64,000 bases of DNA from Dinoroseobacter sp049800775 (lineage in GTDB: Bacteria > Pseudomonadota > Alphaproteobacteria > Rhodobacterales > Rhodobacteraceae), in assembly GCF_049800775.1 (NCBI RefSeq), contig NZ_JBNAFR010000001.1, positions 1 through 64,000 on the forward strand. The letters are read 5' to 3'. A program made the translations under genes and the position numbers. The notes under the pieces are model-generated. The model ran no database searches and was not told the DNA's origin. It worked only from the letters and a program-made list of their open reading frames with translations. Of this stretch, positions 33,311-42,181 are shown in pieces (the first letter of the stretch is position 1; each line of letters begins with the position of its first letter).

Positions 33311-34498
33311 TCAGCGCCCCAGCACACGCATCCCGCGATCGATCCCGTCGAGGGTCATGGGGACCATGCGCTCGGGCCCGAAGACCTGCTGGATCATCTC
33401 GATGGACTGGGTGTAGCGCCAGTGCCGCTCGGGCACCGGGTTCAGCCAGAGATGGTTCGGCCATTGGTCGCGCAGCCGTTCGAGCCAGACATAGCCGGCC
33501 TCGGCATTCCAGTGCTCATTCGCGCCGCCGGGATGGGCGATCTCGTAGGGCGACATGGAGGCGTCCCCGACGATGATGCATTTGTAGTCCGACCCGTAGG
33601 TGCGCAGGATTTCGAAGGTGGACATCTGCTCGGACCAGCGGCGGCGGTTGTCGCGCCAGACGCCCTCGTAAATGCAGTTGTGGAAGTAGAAATACTCCAG
33701 ATGCTTGAACTCGGCGCGGGCGGCGGAGAAGAGCTCCTCGACGAGCTTGATATGGGGGTCCATGGAGCCGCCCACATCGAGAAACAGGAGGACCTTGACC
33801 GCGTTGCGCCGCTCGGGCCGGGTCTGGACGTCGAGATAGCCATGCTCGGCCGTAGAGCGGATTGTACCGTCGAGATCGAGCTCATCGGCGGCCCCGTCGC
33901 GCGCCCATTGGCGCAGGCGTTTCAGGGCGACCTTGATGTTGCGCGTGCCGAGCTCGACCGTGTCGTCGAGGTTCTTGAAGGCGCGCTTGTCCCAGACCTT
34001 GACCGCGCGCTGGTGGCGGCTGCCCTCCTGCCCGATGCGCACGCCTTCGGGGTTGTAGCCATAGGCGCCGAAGGGCGAGGTCCCGGCGGTGCCGATCCAC
34101 TTGTTGCCGCCCTGATGGCGGCCCTGCTGTTCCTTGAGGCGCTCCTTGAGGGTCTCCATCAGCTTGTCGAAGCCACCGAGCGCTTCGATCTCGGCGCGTT
34201 CTTCGTCGGTCAGGTGCTTTTCGGCGAGCTTCTCGAGCCATTCGCGCGGCAGGTCCACAGACTCGAGCACCTGCTCCACCGTGATCTGCTCCAGCCCCTT
34301 GAAGGCGGCGGCGAAGGCCCGGTCGAACCGGTCCAGATGCCGCTCGTCCTTTACCATGGCGCAGCGTGCGAGATAGTAGAACGCCTCGGGGTCGTAGACC
34401 GCCATACCCTTGCCCAACCCTTCGAGGAAGGTCAGGTATTCCCGCAAGGAGACCGGCACGCCGCCGGTCCGAAGCTGGGTGAAGAAGGGCAGGAACAT
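33311..34498 (-). CDS. VWA-domain protein (CoxE/ViaA-like)
   Basis: 395 residues. The C-terminal half is a von Willebrand factor A domain with a modified MIDAS motif, LLFLDVGGSMDPHIKL (DxGGS instead of DxSxS). The N-terminal half, MFLPFFTQLRTGGVPVSLREYLTFLEGL, matches CoxE-type proteins that work with MoxR ATPases to activate metalloenzymes or other complexes. The matching MoxR ATPase is at 36606 on the same strand, with three unrelated genes in between. Target unknown. Confidence 0.88.
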   Translation of the reverse strand: MFLPFFTQLRTGGVPVSLREYLTFLEGLGKGMAVYDPEAFYYLARCAMVKDERHLDRFDRAFAAAFKGLEQITVEQVLESVDLPREWLEKLAEKHLTDEERAEIEALGGFDKLMETLKERLKEQQGRHQGGNKWIGTAGTSPFGAYGYNPEGVRIGQEGSRHQRAVKVWDKRAFKNLDDTVELGTRNIKVALKRLRQWARDGAADELDLDGTIRSTAEHGYLDVQTRPERRNAVKVLLFLDVGGSMDPHIKLVEELFSAARAEFKHLEYFYFHNCIYEGVWRDNRRRWSEQMSTFEILRTYGSDYKCIIVGDASMSPYEIAHPGGANEHWNAEAGYVWLERLRDQWPNHLWLNPVPERHWRYTQSIEMIQQVFGPERMVPMTLDGIDRGMRVLGR

Positions 34499-34504
34499 GG
34501 GGGC

Positions 34505-34672
34505 TCAGGCCGCCATGCGTTCCAGAACGATGGTGGCGATGAGGCCGATCAGCCCCCAGAAGATCGCGAAGCCGGCGGCGTATTGCGCCATGTCGCGCTT
34601 CAGCCCGTTTCGCGATTTGGCCAGCCATGCGCCCCAGCCGGCCCCGCCCAGTAGTCCTGCAACAATCAGCAT
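34505..34672 (-). CDS. 55-residue small membrane protein
   Basis: The frame MLIVAGLLGGAGWGAWLAKS ... continues with KRDMAQYAAGFAIFWGLIGL and ends LERMAA. It contains two hydrophobic segments separated by a charged loop. Its ATG overlaps the stop of the upstream lipoprotein gene (TGATG), and the VWA gene starts 6 bp after its stop, so it is embedded in a tight gene run with near-zero spacing. Function unknown. It is too short for standard ORF limits and easily missed. Confidence 0.7.
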   Translation of the reverse strand: MLIVAGLLGGAGWGAWLAKSRNGLKRDMAQYAAGFAIFWGLIGLIATIVLERMAA

Positions 34673-36069
34673 CAGCTTCCCCGATCTGTGGTCTCTTCGG
34701 GCGCTCTGACGGGGGGCGGCAGGGCGGCGATTTCCGCCAGCCGGGCCCGGACCCGTGCGTCCGAGCCGATGCCATATCTTGCCCAGCCGAGACTGTCGAG
34801 ACGCACGGTTTCCGCCTCGGAGGCGCGCCCCAGAAGATCGAGCGCCTCGGCCTTCATCATCAGGAGCGTCGCCAGCAGCGCCGCGTTTTCCGAGCGTTGC
34901 ACCGCGGGCAGCGCGTTATTGGCCAGACGCAGGGCAGTGTTGGCCTGCCCGTTGATCAGGGCGAAGGCGACGATCTGCATGGTGACATGGGCCTGCTGGA
35001 CCTCGGTGCCCTCGGCCGCGCCGTAAAGCCCGCCCGCCTGCAGGAAGGAGGCCAGCGACAATTCGGGATCCGAGCCGAGCGCGAGGCGGCCCAGCACGTA
35101 ATAGCTGAAGGCGCTGCGCACATCGGGGAACTGCGCATCGCGGGCGATGCGGACGGCCTCGACGGCGGTTTCCTCGCGCTTGCGGGGCGAGGTTCCGGGG
35201 CCCAGAGCGGCCTCGACCGCGTTGATCCAGTCGCGCCGGGGCACGCTGGGCTGTGCCCGCCCCGCCGGGCGCCCGGCAGGGTTCAGCCGGGACAGGATCG
35301 ATGGCAGTTTCTCGGCCACCTGCGCCGGCAGCATGCCTGAGCGCAGCTCGGGCGCGTAGGTGACCCGCAGCATGAGCATGTCGAAGCTGGTCAGGACCGG
35401 GTGGAAATTGTCATCGTTGAAGACCGAGTTTTCGAGCCGGTAGAGATCGTTGAGCGGGCCGAGCGCCTGAGCGATTTCCTCATGCAGGCAATCGCGGACC
35501 TCTTGCGGGCTCACATCATTGGGCACGAAGACCGAGGCGCGGGTGCGGGTCTGCAACCGGGTCCAGTCCACGACCGCCGAGCGCCGGTTGCGCAGAAACT
35601 CCGACCAGCCCGCCACATTGGGCACCACGAAGCAGGCCGCCTGGGGCACGTAGCGCTGGATCTCACGGCGTGGCAGGGCCTCGACCACGATCTGGGCCGG
35701 TTCGTTCTGACCGGCCCGGGCGATATCGAGCCCCGCCTCGCGCCGGAGCCGGTCGAGCAGCCGGGCAAGATCCGGGCCGAGTGTCAGCGGCGCGTTGCCG
35801 ATCACCGCCACGCGCACGGGGCCCTCGAACCGGGTGAAGCGCGTCAGGGCGCGCCCGCTCTCCATCTGGAAGCTGAGCTCCACGAAATCCGCTGCGAGCT
35901 GCCCGTTGGAGCGGCCCACGGGCGCGGGTTCGTAGGTGCCGAAGGTCTTCATCGGCGGGAGCTCGTCGCTGGGCTGCAGGCGGCTGGGTGGCGCGGTTTG
36001 CGGCGCGGGCGGCCCCGAGGCACAGCCCGCCAGCAATACCAGCGGCACGAGCCAGGCCAGCCACCTCAC
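34672..36069 (-). CDS. DUF2927 lipoprotein
   Basis: 465 residues. Lipobox LVLLAGCAS near residue 15 marks an outer-membrane or periplasmic lipoprotein. DUF2927 lies at about 60-240, with the conserved CLHEEIAQALGPLNDLYRL segment, a HExxxxALG-like metallopeptidase-type motif. The C-terminal third is helical and TPR-like (ALRLANNALPAVQRSENAALLA). Function unknown. Four-base overlap with the upstream GNAT gene and one-base overlap with the 55-residue gene. Confidence 0.85.
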   Translation of the reverse strand: MRWLAWLVPLVLLAGCASGPPAPQTAPPSRLQPSDELPPMKTFGTYEPAPVGRSNGQLAADFVELSFQMESGRALTRFTRFEGPVRVAVIGNAPLTLGPDLARLLDRLRREAGLDIARAGQNEPAQIVVEALPRREIQRYVPQAACFVVPNVAGWSEFLRNRRSAVVDWTRLQTRTRASVFVPNDVSPQEVRDCLHEEIAQALGPLNDLYRLENSVFNDDNFHPVLTSFDMLMLRVTYAPELRSGMLPAQVAEKLPSILSRLNPAGRPAGRAQPSVPRRDWINAVEAALGPGTSPRKREETAVEAVRIARDAQFPDVRSAFSYYVLGRLALGSDPELSLASFLQAGGLYGAAEGTEVQQAHVTMQIVAFALINGQANTALRLANNALPAVQRSENAALLATLLMMKAEALDLLGRASEAETVRLDSLGWARYGIGSDARVRARLAEIAALPPPVRAPEETTDRGS

Positions 36070-36521
36070 GCGGTCACCCGGGCGTATTTGATGAAATCCG
36101 TGACCTCGGCCACCTGATCATAGAGCGCGCGCGCCGTGGCATTCCCCGATTGCGTCGTCCAGTAGACCGAGGCCGCCCCGTCGCGGTCGGCGGCCGCGTA
36201 GACGGCTTCGATCAGGGCGCGGGCCACCCCCTGCCCCCGCGCCTCGGGCACGGTGTAGAGGTCCTGCAGGTAGCAGACCGGGGCGATATGCCAGCCATGG
36301 CGGTGATAGATGTAATGCACGAGGCCCAGCACCTGCCCGTCCCGTTCGGCCAGCAGCCCGTGGTAATCGGTGACCTCGGGATCGCAGAGCCTCGCAAAGC
36401 TTGTCGCGTAGATCTCGTCGCCCAGCTCGGTCTCGTAGAAAGCCAGATAGGCGCGCCAGAGCGCACGCCAGGGCGTCTGGTCGTCGGGGCCGATCGGGCG
36501 GAGGGTGAGGGGCGCGGTCAT
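36066..36521 (-). CDS. GNAT-family N-acetyltransferase
   Basis: 151 residues. The acetyl-CoA binding motif appears as LYTVPEARGQGVARALIEAVY (Q/RxxGxG/A). The upstream strand LGLVHYIYHRHGWHI and the C-terminal ATARALYDQVAEVTDFIKY are typical GNAT features. The acceptor substrate is unknown. Overlaps the DUF2927 lipoprotein gene by 4 bp. Confidence 0.9.
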   Translation of the reverse strand: MTAPLTLRPIGPDDQTPWRALWRAYLAFYETELGDEIYATSFARLCDPEVTDYHGLLAERDGQVLGLVHYIYHRHGWHIAPVCYLQDLYTVPEARGQGVARALIEAVYAAADRDGAASVYWTTQSGNATARALYDQVAEVTDFIKYARVTA

Positions 36522-36605
36522 GGCCGCAGAATGCGAGTTGCATGGCAGAGGCGCAAGCCTGCATCCGGGCCGGAAAGGCGAAGCGTTGCCACAGGGCAGT
36601 GCCGC

Positions 36606-37448
36606 CTAGCGCCGCCCGGAGCGGGCCAGAAAGGCGAGCCGCTCAAAGAGCGCCACATCCTGCTCGTTCTTCAGCAGCGCGCCGTGGAGTTTCGGCAGGG
36701 CATTGGCCCCGTCGCGCTTGAGATCCTCCGCCGTCAGATCCTCGGCCAGCAGCAGCTTGAGCCAGTCCAGCACCTCGGAGGTGGAGGGTTTCTTCTTGAG
36801 CCCCGGGGTCTCGCGGATCTCGTAGAACTGGGTCAGCGCCGTGCCGAGCAGCGCGCCCTTGAGGCCGGGATGATGGACCTCGACGATCTTGCGCAGGGTC
36901 TCTTCCTCGGGGAACGAGATGTAGTGGAAGAAACAGCGGCGCAGGAACGCATCCGGTAGCTCTTTCTCGTTGTTCGAGGTGATGATCACAATCGGGCGAG
37001 TTCGGGCGCGGATCGTCTCGCCGGTCTCGTAGACGAAGAACTCCATCCGGTCGAGTTCCTGGAGCAGGTCGTTCGGGAACTCGATATCGGCCTTGTCGAT
37101 CTCGTCGATCAGCAACACGACCTTGCCCTCGGCCTCGAAGGCCTGCCAGAGCTTGCCCTTCTTGATGTAATTGGCGACGTCATGGACGCGTTCATCACCG
37201 AGCTGGCTGTCGCGCAGACGGCTCACCGCGTCATATTCATAAAGGCCCTGCTGCGCCCGGGTGGTGGATTTGATCGACCATTCGATCATCGGCAGCCCGA
37301 GGGCGGCGGCCACCTGACGGGCCAGTTCGGTCTTGCCCGTGCCGGGCTCTCCCTTCACCAGAAGCGGGCGTTCCAGCGTCACGGCGGCGTTGACCGCGAC
37401 CTTCAGATCATCGGTGGCGACATAGTCCTCGGTGCCGTCAAAGCGCAT
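36606..37448 (-). CDS. MoxR-family AAA+ ATPase
   Basis: 280 residues. Walker A GEPGTGKTELARQVA, Walker B VLLIDEIDKAD, sensor 1 PIVIITSNNEKELPDAF and an arginine-finger segment RRCFFHYISFP. MoxR ATPases are chaperone-like and pair with VWA proteins (CoxD/CoxE, NorQ/NorD, RavA/ViaA). The likely partner is the VWA protein at 33311 in the same leftward gene group. What they activate cannot be told from the window. Confidence 0.93.
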   Translation of the reverse strand: MRFDGTEDYVATDDLKVAVNAAVTLERPLLVKGEPGTGKTELARQVAAALGLPMIEWSIKSTTRAQQGLYEYDAVSRLRDSQLGDERVHDVANYIKKGKLWQAFEAEGKVVLLIDEIDKADIEFPNDLLQELDRMEFFVYETGETIRARTRPIVIITSNNEKELPDAFLRRCFFHYISFPEEETLRKIVEVHHPGLKGALLGTALTQFYEIRETPGLKKKPSTSEVLDWLKLLLAEDLTAEDLKRDGANALPKLHGALLKNEQDVALFERLAFLARSGRR

Positions 37449-37623
37449 GGGGGCTCCTGGAAAAAGGGATCTCTTGCGACGTTACACCAGCTTCGATTTC
37501 GCCCGGCAACCCCCTATATTCGCGTGACAACGTGTGGGAATCTGAGTATGACGCAGACAGGGAGGGCAACGGATGTCAGGTGAACCAGACGCTGAACTAT
37601 CCGGCCTGTATGAGGGAGCAAAC

Positions 37624-38046
37624 ATGCGCGCTGAGACGTTTTTGCCAGACGATTACCGTCCTGCTGAGGACGAACCGTTTATGAACGACAAGCAGACCGA
37701 GTATTTCCGCCGCAAACTGCTGGCGTGGAAGACCGAACTGCTCGAAGAAAGCCAGAACACCATTTCCGAATTGCAGGGCGCGGCCCGGAATATTCCTGAT
37801 GTGGCGGACCGGGCCTCGGAAGAGACCGATCGCGCGCTGGAACTTCGGACCCGCGACCGTCAGCGCAAGCTGATCACCAAGATCGACGCGGCGCTGCGCC
37901 GGATCGACGAGGGTGAGTATGGCTATTGCGAAGCGACCGGGGAACCGATCTCGCTCAAGCGGCTGGACGCCCGTCCGATCGCGACCCTGAGCCTTGAGGC
38001 GCAGGAACGTCACGAGCGCCGCGAGAAGGTCCACCGCGACGACTGA
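37624..38046 (+). CDS. dksA: RNA polymerase-binding regulator DksA (single-cysteine type)
   Basis: 140 residues from the ATG at 37624 (GAGGGAG seven bases upstream). A coiled-coil with the conserved Asp/Ala tip (DVADRASEETDRALE) inserts into the RNA polymerase secondary channel and acts with ppGpp. The C-terminal zinc-finger position reads YGYCEATGEPISLKRLDARP with only one of the four usual cysteines, so zinc is probably not bound. This single-Cys form is known in Rhodobacter. Closed by a terminator at 38107. Confidence 0.95.
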   Translation: MRAETFLPDDYRPAEDEPFMNDKQTEYFRRKLLAWKTELLEESQNTISELQGAARNIPDVADRASEETDRALELRTRDRQRKLITKIDAALRRIDEGEYGYCEATGEPISLKRLDARPIATLSLEAQERHERREKVHRDD

Positions 38047-38106
38047 ACCCGCCCATCGCGCCGGGCAAGCCCCGGACGCGATGCAGAGCGGCCACACCTA
38101 TGACAG

Positions 38107-38133
38107 CACCGGGGGGCAACCTCCGGTGTTTTT
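38107..38133 (+). terminator. Terminator after dksA
   Basis: CACCGG (38108 region) pairs with CCGGTG (38123-38128) around GGGGCAACCT, with additional G-C pairs, and is followed by TTTTT. It lies about 60 bp after the stop codon. Confidence 0.85.
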
Positions 38134-38178
38134 CGTTTCCAGCTTTGAAACAGAATATTTTGCGGCTACTCCCCACAT

Positions 38179-39348
38179 ATGGTGTTGGTCGGACGAGAGA
38201 TAACTGTCCTTGGGGCCGGGATCGGGGGGTTGTGCGCCGCGATCTGCCTTGCCGCGCGTGGCGCGCGGGTCACCGTTCTCGAACAGGCTGACGAGATCCG
38301 CGAAGTTGGCGCCGGGATCCAGATCAGCCCCAACGGCCTCTGCGTTCTGAACGCGCTGGGACTGGGCGCGCGCCTGTCGGAGATGAGCATGCGCTCGGAG
38401 GCGGTGGTGCTGCGCGACTTTGCCGATGGGCGAGAGGTGCTGCGGATGCCCCTGCCCGAGACGCCGGGTTTTCGCCTGACCCATCGCGCGGATCTGATCG
38501 CCCTGCTGGCCGAGGCCGCGCGGGAACTTGAGGTTCAGATCGAGCTGGGCTGCAAGGTTGACGGGGTGACCCTGTCGCCGGGCATCGCGCCCACGCTCAA
38601 GCTTGCAGGCGGGCAGACCCGCAGCGCCGAGATCCTCGTGGGTGCCGATGGTCTGCACTCGCAGGTGCGCAAGGCCGTGGACAAGCCCGCCAAGCCCTTC
38701 TTCACCGGCCAGGTCGCCTGGCGGATGATCCTGCCTCAGACCCATGCGCCGGACCCGGAGGCCTCGGTCTTCATGGGGCCCGGCCGCCATGTGGTGAGCT
38801 ATCCGCTCCGCGAGGGCACCGTCCGCAACATCGTCGCCGTGGAAGAGCGTGATCGCTGGACCGCCGAGGGCTGGACCCAGCCCGATGATCCCATGCGCGT
38901 GGCCCGGGCCTTTGCCAGTTTCGCGCCGCAGGTCCGCAACTGGATGAAGGCCGCGCAGGAGGTCCATGTCTGGGGCCTCTTCCGGCACGAGGTCGCCCAG
39001 AGCTGGCATCGCGACGGGGCGGTGATCCTCGGGGATGCGGCGCATCCCACCCTGCCCTTCCTGGCCCAGGGCGCGAATATGGCGCTGGAGGATGCCTGGG
39101 TGCTGACCGACAGCCTTGCGCGCGAAGACAGCCCCGAGGCGGGATTTGCACTCTACGAGGCGCGGCGCGCGGCGCGGGTCACCAAGACCGTGCAGGCCGC
39201 CAACACCAATGCGCGCGCCTATCATCTGCAACAGGGGCCGGTGCGCAGCATGGCCCATGCGGGGCTTTCCCTGCTGAACCGATTTGCGCCGCAGCTGCCG
39301 CTGCACAAGTTCGACTGGCTCTATAACGAGGATGTCACCCGGGGCTAG
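38179..39348 (+). CDS. FAD-dependent monooxygenase (salicylate hydroxylase-like)
   Basis: 389 residues of the class A flavin hydroxylase family. The GxGxxG FAD motif ITVLGAGIGGLCAAICLA is at the N-terminus; REVGAGIQISPNGLCVL and the second FAD motif ILGDAAHPTLPFLAQGANMA are intact. These enzymes hydroxylate aromatic acids (salicylate, 3- or 6-hydroxybenzoates) using NAD(P)H and oxygen. There is no aromatic catabolic neighbour, so the substrate is open. The 3' end is convergent with xth (12 bp gap). Confidence 0.9.
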   Translation: MVLVGREITVLGAGIGGLCAAICLAARGARVTVLEQADEIREVGAGIQISPNGLCVLNALGLGARLSEMSMRSEAVVLRDFADGREVLRMPLPETPGFRLTHRADLIALLAEAARELEVQIELGCKVDGVTLSPGIAPTLKLAGGQTRSAEILVGADGLHSQVRKAVDKPAKPFFTGQVAWRMILPQTHAPDPEASVFMGPGRHVVSYPLREGTVRNIVAVEERDRWTAEGWTQPDDPMRVARAFASFAPQVRNWMKAAQEVHVWGLFRHEVAQSWHRDGAVILGDAAHPTLPFLAQGANMALEDAWVLTDSLAREDSPEAGFALYEARRAARVTKTVQAANTNARAYHLQQGPVRSMAHAGLSLLNRFAPQLPLHKFDWLYNEDVTRG

Positions 39349-39360
39349 GCGGGCGGCGGC

Positions 39361-40140
39361 TCAGGCGGCCAGATCCACGATCACCGGTACATGGTCCGAC
39401 GGCTTCTCGCCCCCGCGCACGGCGGCATCAATCCGGCAATCGCGCATCAGGTCCGCGCAATCGGGCGTCATCAGCACATGGTCGATCCGGATCCCGTCAT
39501 TGCGCTGCCAGGCACCCGCCTGATAATCCCAGAAGGAATAATGCCCGGCCCCCTGATGGCGGGCGCGGAACGCCTCGGTGAAGCCGAGATTGAGGATCCG
39601 CCGGAAGGCGGCGCGCGAGGCGGGCAAGGCCAGCGCATCCTTGTGCCAGGCCTCGGGCCGGGCGGCATCCTCATCCTGCGGGATGATGTTGTAATCCCCG
39701 GCCATGAGCGCGGGCTCCTCCGCCGCCATCAGGTCCCGCGCGCGGGCCTCGAGCCGGGCCATCCAGGCGAGCTTGTAGTCGTATTTCGGCCCCGGCGCCG
39801 GGTTGCCATTGGGCAGATAGAGCCCGCAGACCCGCACGGGCACCTCGCCCATGACCGTCGCCTCGATCCAGCGAGCCTGTTCGTCGTCGTCATCCCCGGG
39901 CAGGCCGCGGGTCACATCCTCCAGCGGCAGCTTGGACAGGATGGCGACGCCGTTGAAGCTCTTCTGACCATGGGTCTCGACGATATAGCCCATATCCTCG
40001 AAGAGCTCGCGCGGGAAATTCGCGTCGATCGACTTGATCTCCTGCAGGACGACCACGTCGGGCGCGGCCTCGCGGAGCCATTCCGGAAAGGCGTTGATCC
40101 GGGCCTTGATGCCATTGATGTTGAAGGTCGCAACCTGCAT
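39361..40140 (-). CDS. xth: Exodeoxyribonuclease III
   Basis: 259 residues from the ATG at 40140, opening MQVATFNINGIKARI. Catalytic motifs of the ExoIII/AP endonuclease family: VVLQEIKS (metal-binding Glu), LYLPNGNP, the Asp/Asn of LMAGDYNIIP, and RIDHVL with the terminal SDHVPV (Asp-His pair). It repairs abasic sites and 3' blocked ends. A much longer upstream frame lacks any family match, so the internal start is preferred. Confidence 0.96.
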   Translation of the reverse strand: MQVATFNINGIKARINAFPEWLREAAPDVVVLQEIKSIDANFPRELFEDMGYIVETHGQKSFNGVAILSKLPLEDVTRGLPGDDDDEQARWIEATVMGEVPVRVCGLYLPNGNPAPGPKYDYKLAWMARLEARARDLMAAEEPALMAGDYNIIPQDEDAARPEAWHKDALALPASRAAFRRILNLGFTEAFRARHQGAGHYSFWDYQAGAWQRNDGIRIDHVLMTPDCADLMRDCRIDAAVRGGEKPSDHVPVIVDLAA

Positions 40141-40312
40141 GTCCCTGCCCTCTCGGTTTTGCCCGATAGAGCCCGAGGGGACCGGGAAAGTCCAGAGCCG
40201 CCGCGCCCGTGGCGGCGGTCCGTTTCGCGCCTTGCGCGCGCCCTCACCCCGCCCCACGGCAGGGGCAAGGCGGGTCCGCCGCATGCTGTCAGGCATGCGG
40301 CCCTGTCCCCGG

Positions 40313-41470
40313 CTAGAGCTCGACGATGCGGACCTTGCTGCCCTTGGTCGTCAGGGCGATCTCGCCATCGCAGAGACGCAGCGCATCGCGCCCGAAAACC
40401 TGCGCCCGCCAGCCCTTGAGCGCGGGCCCGTCGAGCTGCCCTGCGGCCATGCTGTCGAGCTCAGCCGTGGTGGCGATCATCCGCGAGGCGACCCCCGCAT
40501 CCTCGGATTTCGCCTTGAGCAGCACCCGCAAAAGATCCGCCAGCGCGGAATTCACCTGCATCTTGTCGCGGCTCCGGTCGACCTTGGGATAGGTCGCGGG
40601 ATCCGCGTTCTGGCCGGCCTCGATCGCGGCGAGGATGCCATCGGCAATCTCGCCCCGGCGCGCCTCGCGCAGCAGAAGCCGCGAGCGGCTCAGGTCCTGC
40701 ATGCTCTTGGGCCGGGTCGAGGCCAGCTCGAGCAGGGCGTCATCCTTGAAAACCCGGCTGCGCGGCACGTTGCGGGTCTGGGCATAGGTCTCGCGGAATT
40801 CCGCAAGCTCCCGCACCGTGGCGAGGAACTTGCCGGAATTGGTCCGTGTCTTGATCCGCCGCCAGGCATTAGCGGGCTCGACCACATAGGTTTCGGGCTG
40901 CAGCAGGACCTGCAACTCCTCCTCGACCCAGGGGCGGCGATTGTTCTGGTCGATCTGCGCCGACAGATGCTCGTAGATCACCCGCAAATGGGTGACATCC
41001 GCCAGGGCATAGGTCTTTTGCGCCTTGGACAGGGGCCGGTGGGACCAGTCCGTGAAGCGCGAGGTCTTGTCGAGGCTCTCGCGCGCGATCTTGCGCACGA
41101 GGGTCTCGTAGCCGACCTGTTCGCCAAAGCCGCAGACCATGGCTGCGACCTGCGTATCAAAGAGCGGAATGGGAAAGACCCCATGTTCCACGTAGAAAAT
41201 CTCGAGATCCTGCCGCGCCGCATGGAACACCTTGACCACGCCGGGATCGCGGAAGAGGTCGAGCATCGGCTCCAGGGACATGCCCTCGGCCAGCGGATCG
41301 ACCAGCACCGCGCTCTCGGGCCCCTCGCCCGGATAGGCGAGCTGCACAAGGCAGAGCTTGGCATAATAGGTGCGTTCTCGGAGAAACTCCGTATCTACGG
41401 TGACATAGGGATGTTCGGCGGCACGGGCGCAGAACTCGGAAAGTGCGTCCGTATCAGTCAGTATGTCCAT
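40313..41470 (-). CDS. rnd: Ribonuclease D
   Basis: 385 residues. DEDDy 3'-5' exonuclease with motif I YVTVDTEFLRER, motif II VFHAARQDLEIFY and motif III KTYALADVTHL, followed by HRDC domains (ARDVPRSRVFKDDALLELA-type segment seen as NVPRSRVFKDDALLELAST). It trims tRNA and other stable RNA 3' ends. Monocistronic, with a 117-bp spacer to the purN end. Confidence 0.96.
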   Translation of the reverse strand: MDILTDTDALSEFCARAAEHPYVTVDTEFLRERTYYAKLCLVQLAYPGEGPESAVLVDPLAEGMSLEPMLDLFRDPGVVKVFHAARQDLEIFYVEHGVFPIPLFDTQVAAMVCGFGEQVGYETLVRKIARESLDKTSRFTDWSHRPLSKAQKTYALADVTHLRVIYEHLSAQIDQNNRRPWVEEELQVLLQPETYVVEPANAWRRIKTRTNSGKFLATVRELAEFRETYAQTRNVPRSRVFKDDALLELASTRPKSMQDLSRSRLLLREARRGEIADGILAAIEAGQNADPATYPKVDRSRDKMQVNSALADLLRVLLKAKSEDAGVASRMIATTAELDSMAAGQLDGPALKGWRAQVFGRDALRLCDGEIALTTKGSKVRIVEL

Positions 41471-41587
41471 CTGGGCCTTACAGTTTATTTCTTTTTTGGC
41501 CTCGCCGACTTGATCCTACGCGGTTTTGACCAGTTGGAAAAGAGCGGCTTTGTGCCCCAGACCGAGACGTCGCGTCACGGGGGTGGA

Positions 41588-42181
41588 TCAGGTCAGATCG
41601 AGGCGGCTCCGGTCGCCTTCGGCAAAGCGGCGCAGGACCGCCGGATAGAGCCGGTGTTCAAGGGTCAGCACCCGGTTCGCAAGGGTCTCGGGCGTGTCGT
41701 CGGGCGCGATGTCCAGCCGGGCCTGGCCGAGGATCGGGCCATCGTCGAGCTCGGGCGTGACTTCGTGGACCGTGCAGCCATGGGCAGCATCCCCGGCCTC
41801 GAGCGCGCGGGCATGGGTGTTCAGCCCCTTGTATTTCGGCAGGAGCGACGGATGGATATTGAGCATCCGCCCCTGCCAGCGGGTCACGAAGCCCGGGGTC
41901 AGCACCCGCATGAAGCCCGCCAGACAGAGGATATCCGGGGCCGCAGCCGACAGAGGCTCGGACAGCGCGGCCTCGAACCCGGCACGGTCGCCTTTGAAAG
42001 GGCGGTGATCCACGGCGGCGGTCGGAATGCCCAGTGCGGCGGCGCGTTTGAGCCCGCCTGCCTCCGGATCATTACTGGCCACCAGCACCGGGCGGGCGGG
42101 ATGATCCTCGACCATGCTCTCCACCAGTCGCAGCATGTTCGAGCCGCCGCCGGAAATCAGAATGGCGACCCGTTGTGTCAC
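41588..42181 (-). CDS. purN: Phosphoribosylglycinamide formyltransferase
   Basis: 197 residues. Transfers formyl from 10-formyl-THF to GAR in purine synthesis. The glycine-rich ILISGGGSNMLRLV loop binds the phosphate. LAGFMRVLTPGFV, NIHPSLLPKYKG (catalytic His) and GCTVHEVTPELDDGPIL (with the conserved Asp) are present. The GTG start overlaps the purM stop as GTGA, giving translational coupling. Confidence 0.97.
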   Translation of the reverse strand: MTQRVAILISGGGSNMLRLVESMVEDHPARPVLVASNDPEAGGLKRAAALGIPTAAVDHRPFKGDRAGFEAALSEPLSAAAPDILCLAGFMRVLTPGFVTRWQGRMLNIHPSLLPKYKGLNTHARALEAGDAAHGCTVHEVTPELDDGPILGQARLDIAPDDTPETLANRVLTLEHRLYPAVLRRFAEGDRSRLDLT

